DNA from: an uncultured bacterium
GTDB lineage: Bacteria; Bacillota; Clostridia; Oscillospirales; Acutalibacteraceae
Length of the DNA: 34,819 nucleotides
Assembly: GCA_934875675.1 (NCBI GenBank)
Contig: CAKXIK010000012.1
Location: forward strand, 26,148-60,966
Reading direction: 5' to 3'
The notes beneath the pieces are model-generated. The model did no database searches and was not told where the DNA came from. It worked only from the letters and a program-made list of their open reading frames with translations. Numbering within the stretch: the first letter of the stretch is position 1; every line of letters starts with the position of its first letter. Both the position numbers and the translations under genes were made by a program. Positions 7,538 through 15,423 of this stretch are shown here, in pieces.

Positions 7538-8449
7538 TTATTTGCTCACAGCATGGATAATACGCTCAACTGCATTCTCGATAACGTATTCTTTGTAGCC
7601 GTCGGCATGTCCCTGGCTGCCAAACACGCGCATCTTCTTGAGCGTTGCCTGCTTAACCGCTTCCGTGATATTCGGCATCAGATCTGTCATGCCGAGACCT
7701 CTTTCAAAATAGTCATGTGCGGTCTGAGCAGAGGCATTGTTGATATCCGTGAAGATATTAACCTTGGAGATTCCGTTTGCAATCGCATGACGGAAGTCTT
7801 CGTCCGAAAGACCGGAACCGCCGTGCAGCACGAGCGGCGTTTTAACGATGCTTGCAATTTCCGCCAAACGGTCAAAATCGAGCTTCGGCTTGCTCTTGTA
7901 AGCACCATGTGCCGTACCGATTGCAACCGCCAATGCATCAACCTCGGTGGCTTCGGCAAAAATCTTGGCTTCCATCGGGTCGGTGTAGATACTGTGGTCG
8001 CCCTCACCGCTGCCTTCTGCACTATCACTGTTTGCACCCACATGACCAAGCTCTGCTTCCACAGAGATGCCATTGTCGTGTGCAAACTTGACCATTTGAG
8101 CAACTTCCTTCACGTTCATATCATAGCTGAGCGTGGAGCAGTCGTACATAACAGAAGAAAATCCGAGTGCAATTGCCTTATGTACACGATCCTTGGTCAG
8201 ACCGTGGTCAAAATGCAGAACCACCGGAACGGAAGCTTTTTTTGCCAGCGGAACCAGCATGGGAGCCAGTTCTTCCAGACTGGAAAACGGAAGCAGTACT
8301 TCTGCTGTGCCGATGATAACGGGAGACTGCGCTTCTTCGGCTGCTGCAATAACACCCTTGGCCATTTCCAGGTTAACGGTGTTAAAGAGACCGACTGCAT
8401 ACTTTTTCTTCTTTGCGTCCTTCAGGATTTCATTCAATGTTACCAGCAT
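7538..8449 (-). CDS. Class II fructose-bisphosphate/ketose-bisphosphate aldolase
   Basis: Zinc-dependent aldolase of 303 residues. It is expected to cleave a ketose (bis)phosphate to dihydroxyacetone phosphate and an aldehyde. Visible are HFDHG (79-83) with catalytic Asp81 and zinc His82, AELGHVG (132-138), IGTAHG (177-182) with zinc His181, VLHGGSG (207-213) with zinc His209, and phosphate-binding NIFTD (231-235). GAAAGGATC precedes the ATG. The family includes glycolytic Fba, tagatose-bisphosphate aldolases (GatY/KbaY) and IolJ, and the sequence alone does not decide. Being downstream of a NagB-like isomerase and beside a PocR/AraC regulator argues for a dedicated catabolic or alternative pathway rather than housekeeping glycolysis. 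Confidence 0.9.
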   Translation of the reverse strand: MLVTLNEILKDAKKKKYAVGLFNTVNLEMAKGVIAAAEEAQSPVIIGTAEVLLPFSSLEELAPMLVPLAKKASVPVVLHFDHGLTKDRVHKAIALGFSSVMYDCSTLSYDMNVKEVAQMVKFAHDNGISVEAELGHVGANSDSAEGSGEGDHSIYTDPMEAKIFAEATEVDALAVAIGTAHGAYKSKPKLDFDRLAEIASIVKTPLVLHGGSGLSDEDFRHAIANGISKVNIFTDINNASAQTAHDYFERGLGMTDLMPNITEAVKQATLKKMRVFGSQGHADGYKEYVIENAVERIIHAVSK

Positions 8450-8565
8450 AAGCGTTGATCCTTTCTTTTTTTACCGCATCGGCGCCTTCGCTCTGCCCGC
8501 AGGACAGGAAAAGCGAATGTTGCCTCCTGCCAAACGCGGATCTACGGGGGATCGATCCGGTTAAT

Positions 8566-9504
8566 TTAGTTGCACTCCGCGTTCAACGGACCGGCAAGCT
8601 CTTTCAGGTAGAACAGTTTGCCTTCCAATGTTGGGATAAACGTGGAGGTAATGTGCATATCGGGTCCATAATGCAGCGTAGTCAGGAAGCTCATTCCCTG
8701 CCATCCCATGCCGCGGTTAAGAGCTCCGTCGCAGCCGCCAATCGCATAATCTGCCTGCAGGAACATGCCAGGCCCAATTGTGTTAGCTGTGCACGGGACC
8801 AGCGTGGTGCGGCTCTTAAAGCTTGTGATTGCATTCTGCTCAATCGTCAGCGGATGCAGTCTTGCGCCCAGACGATACGGTGCCTTTTTCCATTCAGCTT
8901 CGTTTGCAAAATCAGCAGCAAAATGCGGCTCCCAGAAAGCAATGTGGCACATACGGCCGATACCGTAAACCAGTACCAGACGGGCACCCTCTGCCTTCAG
9001 TTTTGCAATCTTTTCCGGATAAGTCGGCAGATTGGTCTTTGTTGCAAAATTGCGCTGCTCCGGCGGAACCGTTAAAGCACCCAGCTTATTGAAGAACGCT
9101 TCCTTCATGCTGTATTCAAAGGAAGCCGGGTTGGTGTTCGGCAGTGTGTTGCCTTCGCCGTCTGCCCACTCGTCCATGTTGAAAGTAGTCACATGATCGC
9201 AGCAAACATTCCACTCGGTGAGGAAATAGCTTGCCCATTTATACATGCCCATCGGACCAACCGGCAGAATGATGGCAAGCTTTTTGCCCTCATCTCTCGC
9301 CTTTTTGATCTGCATTGCGATTTCATGACCCATGTAAGTATCAAAATCATTGATACTGTCGCACTCGATAGGATTGAAATTGTCATTCCAAAAATCCTCA
9401 CGGGCAACACCTTTTTCACAGCAGGCGTCAATCTTCGCCATGTCCCAACCCTGGGGATAGAAGCCCTCCAGAAGGGAACCCTTTACGGTACTCATAAAAT
9501 CCAT
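8566..9504 (-). CDS. Glucosamine-6-phosphate isomerase/deaminase-like protein with altered active site
   Basis: A 312-residue protein of the NagB/6-phosphogluconolactonase fold, longer than NagB (about 240-270). It keeps NMDEW at 109-113, matching the NagB segment that contains Asp72, and GIGRMCHIAFWEP at 181-193, matching NagB's G(V/I)GxDGHIAFNEP. His187 and Glu192 correspond to His143 and Glu148, but the position of Asp141 is Met185 and the next Gly is Cys186. The reaction may therefore differ from glucosamine-6-phosphate deamination. AAGGAGG lies 8 bases before the ATG at 9504. It is followed by the aldolase after 116 bases, likely one operon. The real substrate is unknown. Confidence 0.82.
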   Translation of the reverse strand: MDFMSTVKGSLLEGFYPQGWDMAKIDACCEKGVAREDFWNDNFNPIECDSINDFDTYMGHEIAMQIKKARDEGKKLAIILPVGPMGMYKWASYFLTEWNVCCDHVTTFNMDEWADGEGNTLPNTNPASFEYSMKEAFFNKLGALTVPPEQRNFATKTNLPTYPEKIAKLKAEGARLVLVYGIGRMCHIAFWEPHFAADFANEAEWKKAPYRLGARLHPLTIEQNAITSFKSRTTLVPCTANTIGPGMFLQADYAIGGCDGALNRGMGWQGMSFLTTLHYGPDMHITSTFIPTLEGKLFYLKELAGPLNAECN

Positions 9505-9597
9505 TATGGTATCCTCCTTATGTTGTTTTTATTGCGGTAATCCACCGCCGTTATTATTATGATACTTTACTTTCTCTGCAAAATATAGTATTATTTC

Positions 9598-9605
9598 ATT
9601 ATAAT
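9598..9605. promoter_or_regulatory. Shared palindromic -10 region of divergent promoters
   Basis: The self-complementary ATTATAAT gives TATAAT on both strands (plus 9600-9605, minus 9598-9603). It sits in the 161-base gap between the divergent isomerase and AraC-type genes. Both -35 regions are poor, as expected for activator-dependent promoters. TTGCAC and TTGCAG repeat nearby (9635-9649), a possible regulator site. Confidence 0.4.
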
Positions 9606-9665
9606 ATTAGCACAAATTCGTCATGCGGATTTATTTGCACCACTTGCAGAAAGGGTAAAATCACA

Positions 9666-10508
9666 ATGGAAACAACATTCGCATTGGAACCGATTCGTCG
9701 TTTATTAATGGATTTTTACCGGGTAACCGGCCATCAGCTCGGTATTTTTGATATTGAAGGCAATGCAGTTCTGCGTTGCCCTGCACAATTTCACCTGTTC
9801 TGCCGAATGATTCAATCCACAGAAGAGGGACGCCGGCGATGTTTAAATTGCGACAGGCAGGGGTTTCGTACCGCACAGAAAACCGGGGAGCTTTGTACTT
9901 ACCGTTGTCACGCAGGTTTACTGGAAGTCTGTGCCCCTGTAACAGATGGCGGTGAAGTCATCAGCTATCTTATGTTTGGGCACCTGCTTGACAGCCGGAA
10001 TCCGGAACAGCAGTGGGAGCAGACAAAACTCGGTTGTGAAAGTTTTTGCACGGATCTTGCTGCACTTCGCGAGGCTTTTAATACATTGCAAGCCGTTGAT
10101 ATTGAATACATCACCGCGCTTTCCAATATTTTAAAGACATGCGTAGGATACATCCAACTGCAGCAATTGGTTCGCCCGCAACGCACAGATATTTGGGAGT
10201 CACTGCAAAGCTACCTTACTCAGCATCTGACCGAAAAACTGGAAATCGAAACAATTGCTGAAATCTTTTCCATCAGTGTCTCCACTCTTGCACGAGTTGT
10301 GCTGCAACATACCGGAATCACCCCAGGCAAATGGATTCTAAATGAACGGCTGATCCTTGCAAAGCAATACCTGTGCAATACCTCTTTGCCTGTAGCAGAG
10401 ATTGCCGCAAAATGCGGAATTCCCGATTACAATTATTTTTCGCGTTTATTTCGCCGCGAAACCGGTTGCAGTCCGCGCGATTATCGCACAAAAAATAAAA
10501 GCAATTGA
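9666..10508 (+). CDS. AraC family transcriptional regulator with PocR sensory domain
   Basis: Ligand-responsive DNA-binding regulator of 280 residues. The N-terminal half is a PocR domain, with LGIFDIEGN, FCRMI, a CLNCDRQGF motif and CTYRCHAGLLEVCAPV, where conserved Cys residues are typical of the family and may bind metal or sense small hydrocarbon derivatives. The C-terminal third holds two AraC helix-turn-helix motifs (LEIETIAEIFSISVSTLARV and LPVAEIAAKCGIPDYNYFSR), followed by FRRETGCSPRDYR. AAAGGG precedes the ATG. It is divergent from the isomerase-aldolase operon, which is probably its target. PocR regulators are known from propanediol (pdu/cob) control and many sugar loci. Confidence 0.92.
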   Translation: METTFALEPIRRLLMDFYRVTGHQLGIFDIEGNAVLRCPAQFHLFCRMIQSTEEGRRRCLNCDRQGFRTAQKTGELCTYRCHAGLLEVCAPVTDGGEVISYLMFGHLLDSRNPEQQWEQTKLGCESFCTDLAALREAFNTLQAVDIEYITALSNILKTCVGYIQLQQLVRPQRTDIWESLQSYLTQHLTEKLEIETIAEIFSISVSTLARVVLQHTGITPGKWILNERLILAKQYLCNTSLPVAEIAAKCGIPDYNYFSRLFRRETGCSPRDYRTKNKSN

Positions 10509-10660
10509 CTTATTCGATATGTTAATATAATAATACCATATTTCTTAATCCATGTCCACTCTTGGCGCTTATTTCGATAATTGCCCGGCAAAATTGCTTT
10601 TTTTGAGCAATTATAATCACAAATAATCATTGTTCTTTCATTTTGCATTATAACACAAGA

Positions 10661-10692
10661 AAAGAGCACCCGCAATTAAGCGAGTGCTCTTT
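10661..10692 (-). terminator. Terminator of tuf
   Basis: A 13-bp stem with one G-T type wobble (10661-10673 with 10680-10692) around a 6-base AATTAA loop, followed by TTTTCTTG on the minus strand. It lies 18 bases past the tuf stop. The AT-rich 150 bases between it and the AraC gene hold no gene; a weak TTGC/GCAA hairpin followed by seven T (about 10578-10601) may end the AraC transcript. Confidence 0.88.
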
Positions 10693-10710
10693 GAACTTCA
10701 AAAGCTAAAA

Positions 10711-11913
10711 TTAGCTGTTGATCTTTGTAACAACGCCGGAACCAACGGTACGGCCGCCTTCACGGATAGCGAAGCGGAGGCCTTCTTCGATAGCAATCGG
10801 GGTGATGAGTTCAACATCCATCTCGATGTTATCGCCAGGCATGCACATCTCAGTGCCTTCCGGCAGCTCGATGACACCGGTAACGTCAGTCGTTCTGAAA
10901 TAGAACTGCGGACGATAGTTGTTGAAGAACGGAGTATGACGTCCGCCTTCTTCCTTGGTCAGAACGTAAACCTGGCCATGGAATTTGGTGTGCGGATGAA
11001 TGGTGCCGGGTTTGCAAAGAACCTGGCCGCGCTCGATATCAGTTCTCTGAACACCACGGAGCAGAGCACCGACGTTATCGCCAGCCTCAGCGTAATCCAG
11101 GGTCTTACGGAACATTTCGATACCGGTGCAAACCGTCTTCTTGCGCTCGTCGGTCAGACCGATGATTTCGATTTCTTCGCCAGTCTTCAGCTGTCCACGC
11201 TCAACTCTACCAGTAGCAACGGTGCCACGGCCGGTGATTGTGAAAACATCTTCAACAGGCATCAGGAACGGCAGATCAGCTTTACGTTCCGGAGTCGGAA
11301 TGTAGCTGTCAACAGCATCCATCAACTCAAGGATCGGCTGATATTCCGGAGCATTGATGTCCTTGGAAGTGGACTCCAAAGCCTGCAGAGCGGAACCACG
11401 AATGATCGGGGTATCGTCGCCCGGGAATTCGTACTCGTTGAGGATCTCACGGATTTCCATCTCGACAAGATCGAGCAGTTCCGGATCATCAACCTGATCA
11501 GCTTTGTTCATGAAAACAACGATATACGGCACGCCAACCTGACGGGAGAGCAGGATGTGCTCACGGGTCTGCGGCATAACGCCATCAGCAGCGGAAACGA
11601 CGAGGATAGCGCCGTCCATCTGTGCAGCACCGGTGATCATGTTCTTGACATAGTCAGCATGGCCGGGGCAGTCAACGTGAGCATAGTGACGGTTGTCTGT
11701 CTGATACTCAACGTGAGAGGTATTGATGGTGATACCACGTTCTCTCTCTTCCGGAGCCTTATCGATGTTTGCATAATCCATAAATTCGGCGTCGCCCTTC
11801 ATTGCCAGCACCTTGGTGATAGCGGCGGTGAGGGTGGTCTTGCCATGGTCAACGTGGCCGATGGTGCCGATGTTTACATGGGGCTTGGTTCTTTCAAATT
11901 TAGCCTTTGCCAT
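10711..11913 (-). CDS. tuf: Translation elongation factor Tu
   Basis: GTPase that delivers aminoacyl-tRNA to the ribosomal A site. The 400-residue length is normal. Seen are G1 GHVDHGKTT, the switch I RGITI, G3 DCPGHADY, G4 NKAD, and G5 GSALQ, then the two beta-barrel domains with GRGTVATGRVERG and TVGSGVVT near the C-terminus. I chose the ATG at 11913 (MAKAKFERTKPH), which has AAAGGAGG about 8 bases upstream; the longer frame to 11985 runs across the promoter. It is the last gene of the str-type cluster and has its own promoter. Confidence 0.98.
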   Translation of the reverse strand: MAKAKFERTKPHVNIGTIGHVDHGKTTLTAAITKVLAMKGDAEFMDYANIDKAPEERERGITINTSHVEYQTDNRHYAHVDCPGHADYVKNMITGAAQMDGAILVVSAADGVMPQTREHILLSRQVGVPYIVVFMNKADQVDDPELLDLVEMEIREILNEYEFPGDDTPIIRGSALQALESTSKDINAPEYQPILELMDAVDSYIPTPERKADLPFLMPVEDVFTITGRGTVATGRVERGQLKTGEEIEIIGLTDERKKTVCTGIEMFRKTLDYAEAGDNVGALLRGVQRTDIERGQVLCKPGTIHPHTKFHGQVYVLTKEEGGRHTPFFNNYRPQFYFRTTDVTGVIELPEGTEMCMPGDNIEMDVELITPIAIEEGLRFAIREGGRTVGSGVVTKINS

Positions 11914-11975
11914 TGGAAAAATCCTCCTTTGTAATTCAAATAATGAATCTTTTTCGCAATTCATTGCTACTTGAT

Positions 11976-12004
11976 ATTGTATCAAGCAACAATGAAAAAT
12001 TCAA
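11976..12004 (-). promoter_or_regulatory. Internal promoter of tuf
   Basis: In the 96-base fusA-tuf gap, minus strand TTGAAT (11999-12004), 17-base spacer, TACAAT (11976-11981). A CTTGATA/TATCAAG inverted repeat is centred on the -10. This would give tuf extra transcription over fusA. Confidence 0.55.
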
Positions 12005-12009
12005 GACAT

Positions 12010-14103
12010 TTAGTCTTCTTTTTTCGTTCTTCCGGCAATGATTTTTTCGCCGACAGACTTCGGAACCTCTGCATAGTTGTGCGGCTCCATGGAGTACTGA
12101 CCGCGACCCTGCGTTTTGGAGCGAAGGTCGGTGGCGTAACCAAACATTTCGGAAAGCGGAATCAGAGACTCAATCTCCTGTCCGGACGGTGTGCCGGTCA
12201 TGCCAAGCATAACACCGCGGCGGGAGTTTACGTCGCCGATAACATCGCCCATATATTCTTCCGGAACGATGATGACGACTTTCATGATCGGCTCAAGCAG
12301 AATCGGCTTCGCCTTACGCATAGCCGCTTTAAAGGCCATGGAGCCGGCGATCTTAAATGCCATTTCAGAGGAGTCGACCTCGTGGTAAGAACCATCGTAC
12401 AGTGTGACCTTTGCGTCAACAACCGGATAGCCTGCGAGCACGCCGCTGAGCATTGCACCCTGAATACCCTGATCGACAGCCGGAATATATTCCTTCGGGA
12501 TCGCACCGCCAACAACGGCATTAACGAACTCGTAGCCCTTTTCGGGGTTCGGATCCAGCTTAATTTTGACGTGACCATACTGACCACGGCCGCCGGACTG
12601 ACGTGCATACTTCTCATCGACATCTGCATGCTCCAAAATGGTTTCCTTGTAGGCAACCTGGGGCTTACCGACGTTTGCTTCGACTTTGAATTCACGCAGC
12701 AGACGGTCCACGATGATTTCCAGATGAAGTTCACCCATGCCGGCGATGATCGTCTGGCCGGTTTCTTCATCGGTATAAGCCTTAAACGTCGGGTCTTCTT
12801 CTGCCAGTTTAGCAAGGGCGATACCCATTTTCTCCTGGCCGGCCTTTGTTTTCGGCTCGATGGCAACGCGGATAACCGGATCCGGGAACTCCATGGACTC
12901 CAGAATAACCGGAGACTTCGGATCACAAAGGGTATCACCAGTCGTAGTGTTCTTGAGTCCGACTGCAGCGGCGATATCGCCGGCATAAACGCACTCAATA
13001 TCCTGACGGTGGTTGGCGTGCATCTGCAGGATGCGGCCAAAACGCTCATTGTTATCCTTCACGGAATTGTAAACGGTATCACCGGCATTCACGGTACCGG
13101 AATAAACGCGGAAGAAGCAGAGCTTACCGACAAAAGGATCGGTTGCAATCTTGAACGCGAGCGCGGAAAACGGCTCCGTGTCCGAAGAATGGCGGTCTTC
13201 TTCTTCACCGGTATCCGGATTGGTGCCGCGGATAGCCGCAACATCCGTCGGAGCCGGCATATAGTCGATGATGGCATCCAGCAGCTTCTGTACGCCCTTG
13301 TTACGGTAGGAAGTACCGCAAACAACCGGAACAATTTCGTTGTCCAGTGTAGCTTTACGAAGCACACGGCGCAGATCCGCAACCGGAATCTCTTCGCCGC
13401 TCAGATATTTCTCCATCAGTTCGTCGTCATGCTCAACAATCGCTTCGATCATTTCAGCGCGATACTGCTCAGCTTTTTCTCTCATGTCGGCAGGAATTTC
13501 TTCCACCTTCATGTCCTTGCCAAGCTCATCGTAATAGATGTCCGCATCCATCTCCATCAAATCGATGATGCCGCGGAACGTATCCTCTGCGCCGATGGGA
13601 AGCTCGATCGGAACCGCATTACATTTCAGACGATCTTTCATCATCTGAACAACGCGGTAAAAATCGGCACCCATGATGTCCATCTTGTTGACATAAGCCA
13701 TGCGCGGCACGCGGTATTTGTCCGCCTGACGCCACACGGTTTCGGACTGCGGTTCAACGCCGCCCTTTGCACAGAAAACAGTCACAGAACCGTCCAATAC
13801 ACGCAGGGAACGTTCCACCTCAACGGTGAAGTCCACGTGACCGGGAGTGTCGATGATGTTGATTCTGTACTTGTTATCGTTTCGGTTCCAGAAACAGGTG
13901 GTTGCAGCCGATGTGATCGTGATGCCTCTCTCCTGTTCCTGCACCATCCAGTCCATGGTCGCTGCGCCGTCATGCACTTCACCGAGCTTATGGTTGATAC
14001 CTGTGTAAAACAGGATACGCTCGGTGGTTGTGGTTTTGCCGGCGTCAATATGCGCCATGATACCAATGTTACGGGTATGCTCCAAAGATATCTGCCTCGG
14101 CAT
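12010..14103 (-). CDS. fusA: Translation elongation factor G
   Basis: Ribosomal translocase GTPase of 697 residues, also needed with RRF for ribosome recycling. The GTPase domain shows AHIDAGKTTTTERILFYTG (G1, around residue 17), RGITI, DTPGHVDF and NKMD. The remaining domains follow in order, ending with RGRGQYSMEP... type residues (TQGRGQYSMEPHNYAEVP) characteristic of EF-G domain V. AAGGAGA precedes the ATG at 14103. It lies 134 bases after rpsG, a gap with two hairpins. Confidence 0.98.
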   Translation of the reverse strand: MPRQISLEHTRNIGIMAHIDAGKTTTTERILFYTGINHKLGEVHDGAATMDWMVQEQERGITITSAATTCFWNRNDNKYRINIIDTPGHVDFTVEVERSLRVLDGSVTVFCAKGGVEPQSETVWRQADKYRVPRMAYVNKMDIMGADFYRVVQMMKDRLKCNAVPIELPIGAEDTFRGIIDLMEMDADIYYDELGKDMKVEEIPADMREKAEQYRAEMIEAIVEHDDELMEKYLSGEEIPVADLRRVLRKATLDNEIVPVVCGTSYRNKGVQKLLDAIIDYMPAPTDVAAIRGTNPDTGEEEDRHSSDTEPFSALAFKIATDPFVGKLCFFRVYSGTVNAGDTVYNSVKDNNERFGRILQMHANHRQDIECVYAGDIAAAVGLKNTTTGDTLCDPKSPVILESMEFPDPVIRVAIEPKTKAGQEKMGIALAKLAEEDPTFKAYTDEETGQTIIAGMGELHLEIIVDRLLREFKVEANVGKPQVAYKETILEHADVDEKYARQSGGRGQYGHVKIKLDPNPEKGYEFVNAVVGGAIPKEYIPAVDQGIQGAMLSGVLAGYPVVDAKVTLYDGSYHEVDSSEMAFKIAGSMAFKAAMRKAKPILLEPIMKVVIIVPEEYMGDVIGDVNSRRGVMLGMTGTPSGQEIESLIPLSEMFGYATDLRSKTQGRGQYSMEPHNYAEVPKSVGEKIIAGRTKKED

Positions 14104-14128
14104 AATGTTCTCTCCTTACCTTACGGAT

Positions 14129-14159
14129 GTGTTATGCAGCAAACAGGCGGGCATAACAC
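14129..14159 (-). promoter_or_regulatory. Hairpin in the rpsG-fusA gap, near the fusA start
   Basis: A perfect 9-bp inverted repeat, GTGTTATGC (14129-14137) with GCATAACAC (14151-14159), 13-base loop, about 25 bases before the fusA ATG. There is no T run, so it is not a standard terminator. It could be a leader structure, RNA processing site or protein-binding site. Confidence 0.5.
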
Positions 14160-14185
14160 CCAGGCAATGCTTGCAGCCAAAGCTC

Positions 14186-14214
14186 TTGTCCTCGGAAGGC
14201 AAACCCGCGGACAA
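14186..14214 (-). promoter_or_regulatory. Second hairpin in the rpsG-fusA gap
   Basis: TTGTCCTCGG (14186-14195) pairs with CCGCGGACAA (14205-14214), 9 of 10 bp, 9-base loop, starting 24 bases after the rpsG stop. There is no following T run on the minus strand. Confidence 0.45.
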
Positions 14215-14237
14215 AAACAATTTTTTTGCAGACGGAA

Positions 14238-14708
14238 TTACCATCTGTAGTGCGCGAAAGCCTTGTTGGCTTCTGCCATTTTGTGTGTATCTTCGCGCTT
14301 TTTGAAGGCACCGCCTGCGCCGTTGACGGCATCAAGAATCTCGTTTGCGAGTCTTTCCTTCATGGTTTTTTCGGAACGAGCGCGGGAATAGGTGGAAATC
14401 CAACGCAGACCGAGGGTTTCCTTTCTTTCCGGGCGAACTTCCATCGGAACCTGGTAGGTTGCACCGCCAACACGGCGGGCCTTAACCTCCAGAACCGGCA
14501 TTACGTTTTCCATTGCCGCCTCAAAAACTTCGAGCGGCTCCTTACCGGTTTTCTCAGCAATGATGTCAAACGCACTGTAAACGATTTTCTGGGCAACACC
14601 CTTCTTACCGTCATACATCACATTGTTAATCAGCCGGGTCACCAGCTTGGAATTATAAAGCGGATCGGGCAAAACATCACGTTTCGCGATAGAGCCTCTT
14701 CTTGGCAC
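14238..14708 (-). CDS. rpsG: 30S ribosomal protein S7
   Basis: Primary 16S rRNA-binding protein that organises the head of the small subunit. From the GTG at 14708 the product is 156 residues, exactly the common length. The N-terminus is (M)PRRGSIAKRDVLPDP, and the family blocks LINNVMYDGKKGVAQKIVY, RRVGGATYQVP and LRWISTYSR follow. AAGGAGGG lies 7 bases before this GTG; the frame extends upstream to 14777 but those residues are not S7-like. It follows rpsL after an unusually long 144-base gap. Confidence 0.97.
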   Translation of the reverse strand: MPRRGSIAKRDVLPDPLYNSKLVTRLINNVMYDGKKGVAQKIVYSAFDIIAEKTGKEPLEVFEAAMENVMPVLEVKARRVGGATYQVPMEVRPERKETLGLRWISTYSRARSEKTMKERLANEILDAVNGAGGAFKKREDTHKMAEANKAFAHYRW

Positions 14709-14852
14709 TTTACTTCCCTCCTTCACAGAAATGATATCATCGGTACTCGAAAGCGACAAACTCCCGTAGGCCAACACAGAGACGTCCTAATCTATGATTA
14801 AACGCCGCTGCATTGCGTCTTTTGCAAAAACTGCAGCTACTGTAAATTTGTC

Positions 14853-15281
14853 TTACTTCTTTGCGGCACCGGCCTTCGGACGCTTCGCGCCGTACTTGGA
14901 ACGGGCCTGCATTCTCTTGGCAACGCCCTGAGCATCGAGCGTACCGCGGATGATGTGGTAACGCACACCAGGAAGATCCTTGACACGGCCGCCGCGGATC
15001 AGCACGACGGAGTGCTCCTGCAGGTTGTGACCCACACCCGGGATATAAGCGGAAACTTCGATTCCGTTGGAAAGACGCACACGGGCGATCTTACGGAGAG
15101 CAGAGTTCGGCTTCTTCGGGGTAGCGGTTTTGACGGTCGTGCAGACACCACGCTTCTGCGGGGAATCCTGATCGATCGCAACACGCTTTTTGGAGTTCCA
15201 GCCCTTGAGCAATGCCGGCGCTTTCGCCTTCTTCTCAACGGTTTCTCTTCCTTTGCGAACCAACTGGTTAAAACTTGGCAT
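14853..15281 (-). CDS. rpsL: 30S ribosomal protein S12
   Basis: Decoding-centre protein of the small subunit. It is 142 residues with the longer N-terminal segment typical of Firmicutes S12. The conserved PKKPNSALRK is at 55-64 and HNLQEHSVVLIRGGRVKDLPGVRYH later. The lysines altered in streptomycin resistance (E. coli K42 and K87) are Lys here (56 and 101), a wild-type, presumably sensitive pattern. AAGGAGG precedes the ATG. Confidence 0.98.
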   Translation of the reverse strand: MPSFNQLVRKGRETVEKKAKAPALLKGWNSKKRVAIDQDSPQKRGVCTTVKTATPKKPNSALRKIARVRLSNGIEVSAYIPGVGHNLQEHSVVLIRGGRVKDLPGVRYHIIRGTLDAQGVAKRMQARSKYGAKRPKAGAAKK

Positions 15282-15351
15282 TCAGACACCTCCTTGCACT
15301 AAATATCTATGTTGAGAGGGTTGTCCCTCCAAACACACAAAGCAGAGAACC

Positions 15352-15375
15352 GCCGGATTTGAACCCAAATCCGGC
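15352..15375 (-). promoter_or_regulatory. Hairpin in the rpsL leader / after rpoC
   Basis: A perfect 9-bp stem, GCCGGATTT (15352-15360) with AAATCCGGC (15367-15375), 6-base loop, 24 bases after the rpoC stop and about 14 bases into the predicted rpsL transcript. It is followed by GGTTCTCTGCTTTG on the minus strand, a poor T run, so it may be a leaky terminator for rpoC or a leader element. A smaller GAGGG/CCCTC hairpin follows (15315-15328). Confidence 0.55.
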
Positions 15376-15393
15376 AGAATCCCACGTTTTATA

Positions 15394-15423
15394 ATAATAT
15401 CACGAAGCATTCCCGTTTGTCAA
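15394..15423 (-). promoter_or_regulatory. Strong promoter of rpsL-rpsG-fusA, embedded in the rpoC end
   Basis: Minus strand consensus TTGACA (15418-15423) and TATTAT (15394-15399) with an 18-base spacer. The -35 lies inside the last rpoC codons and the -10 just beyond its stop. The predicted start near 15388 gives a leader of about 107 bases. Confidence 0.7.

Noticed and set aside
10505..10535. TTGACT and TATAAT after the AraC gene as a promoter
   Set aside because: The spacer is only 15 bases and it would point into the tuf terminator; no product can be identified.
15345..15375. GGGTTCAAATCC on the minus strand, resembling a tRNA T-arm
   Set aside because: The 5-bp T-stem cannot form around a seven-base loop, and no acceptor, D or anticodon arm is present. 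It is better read as a simple hairpin.
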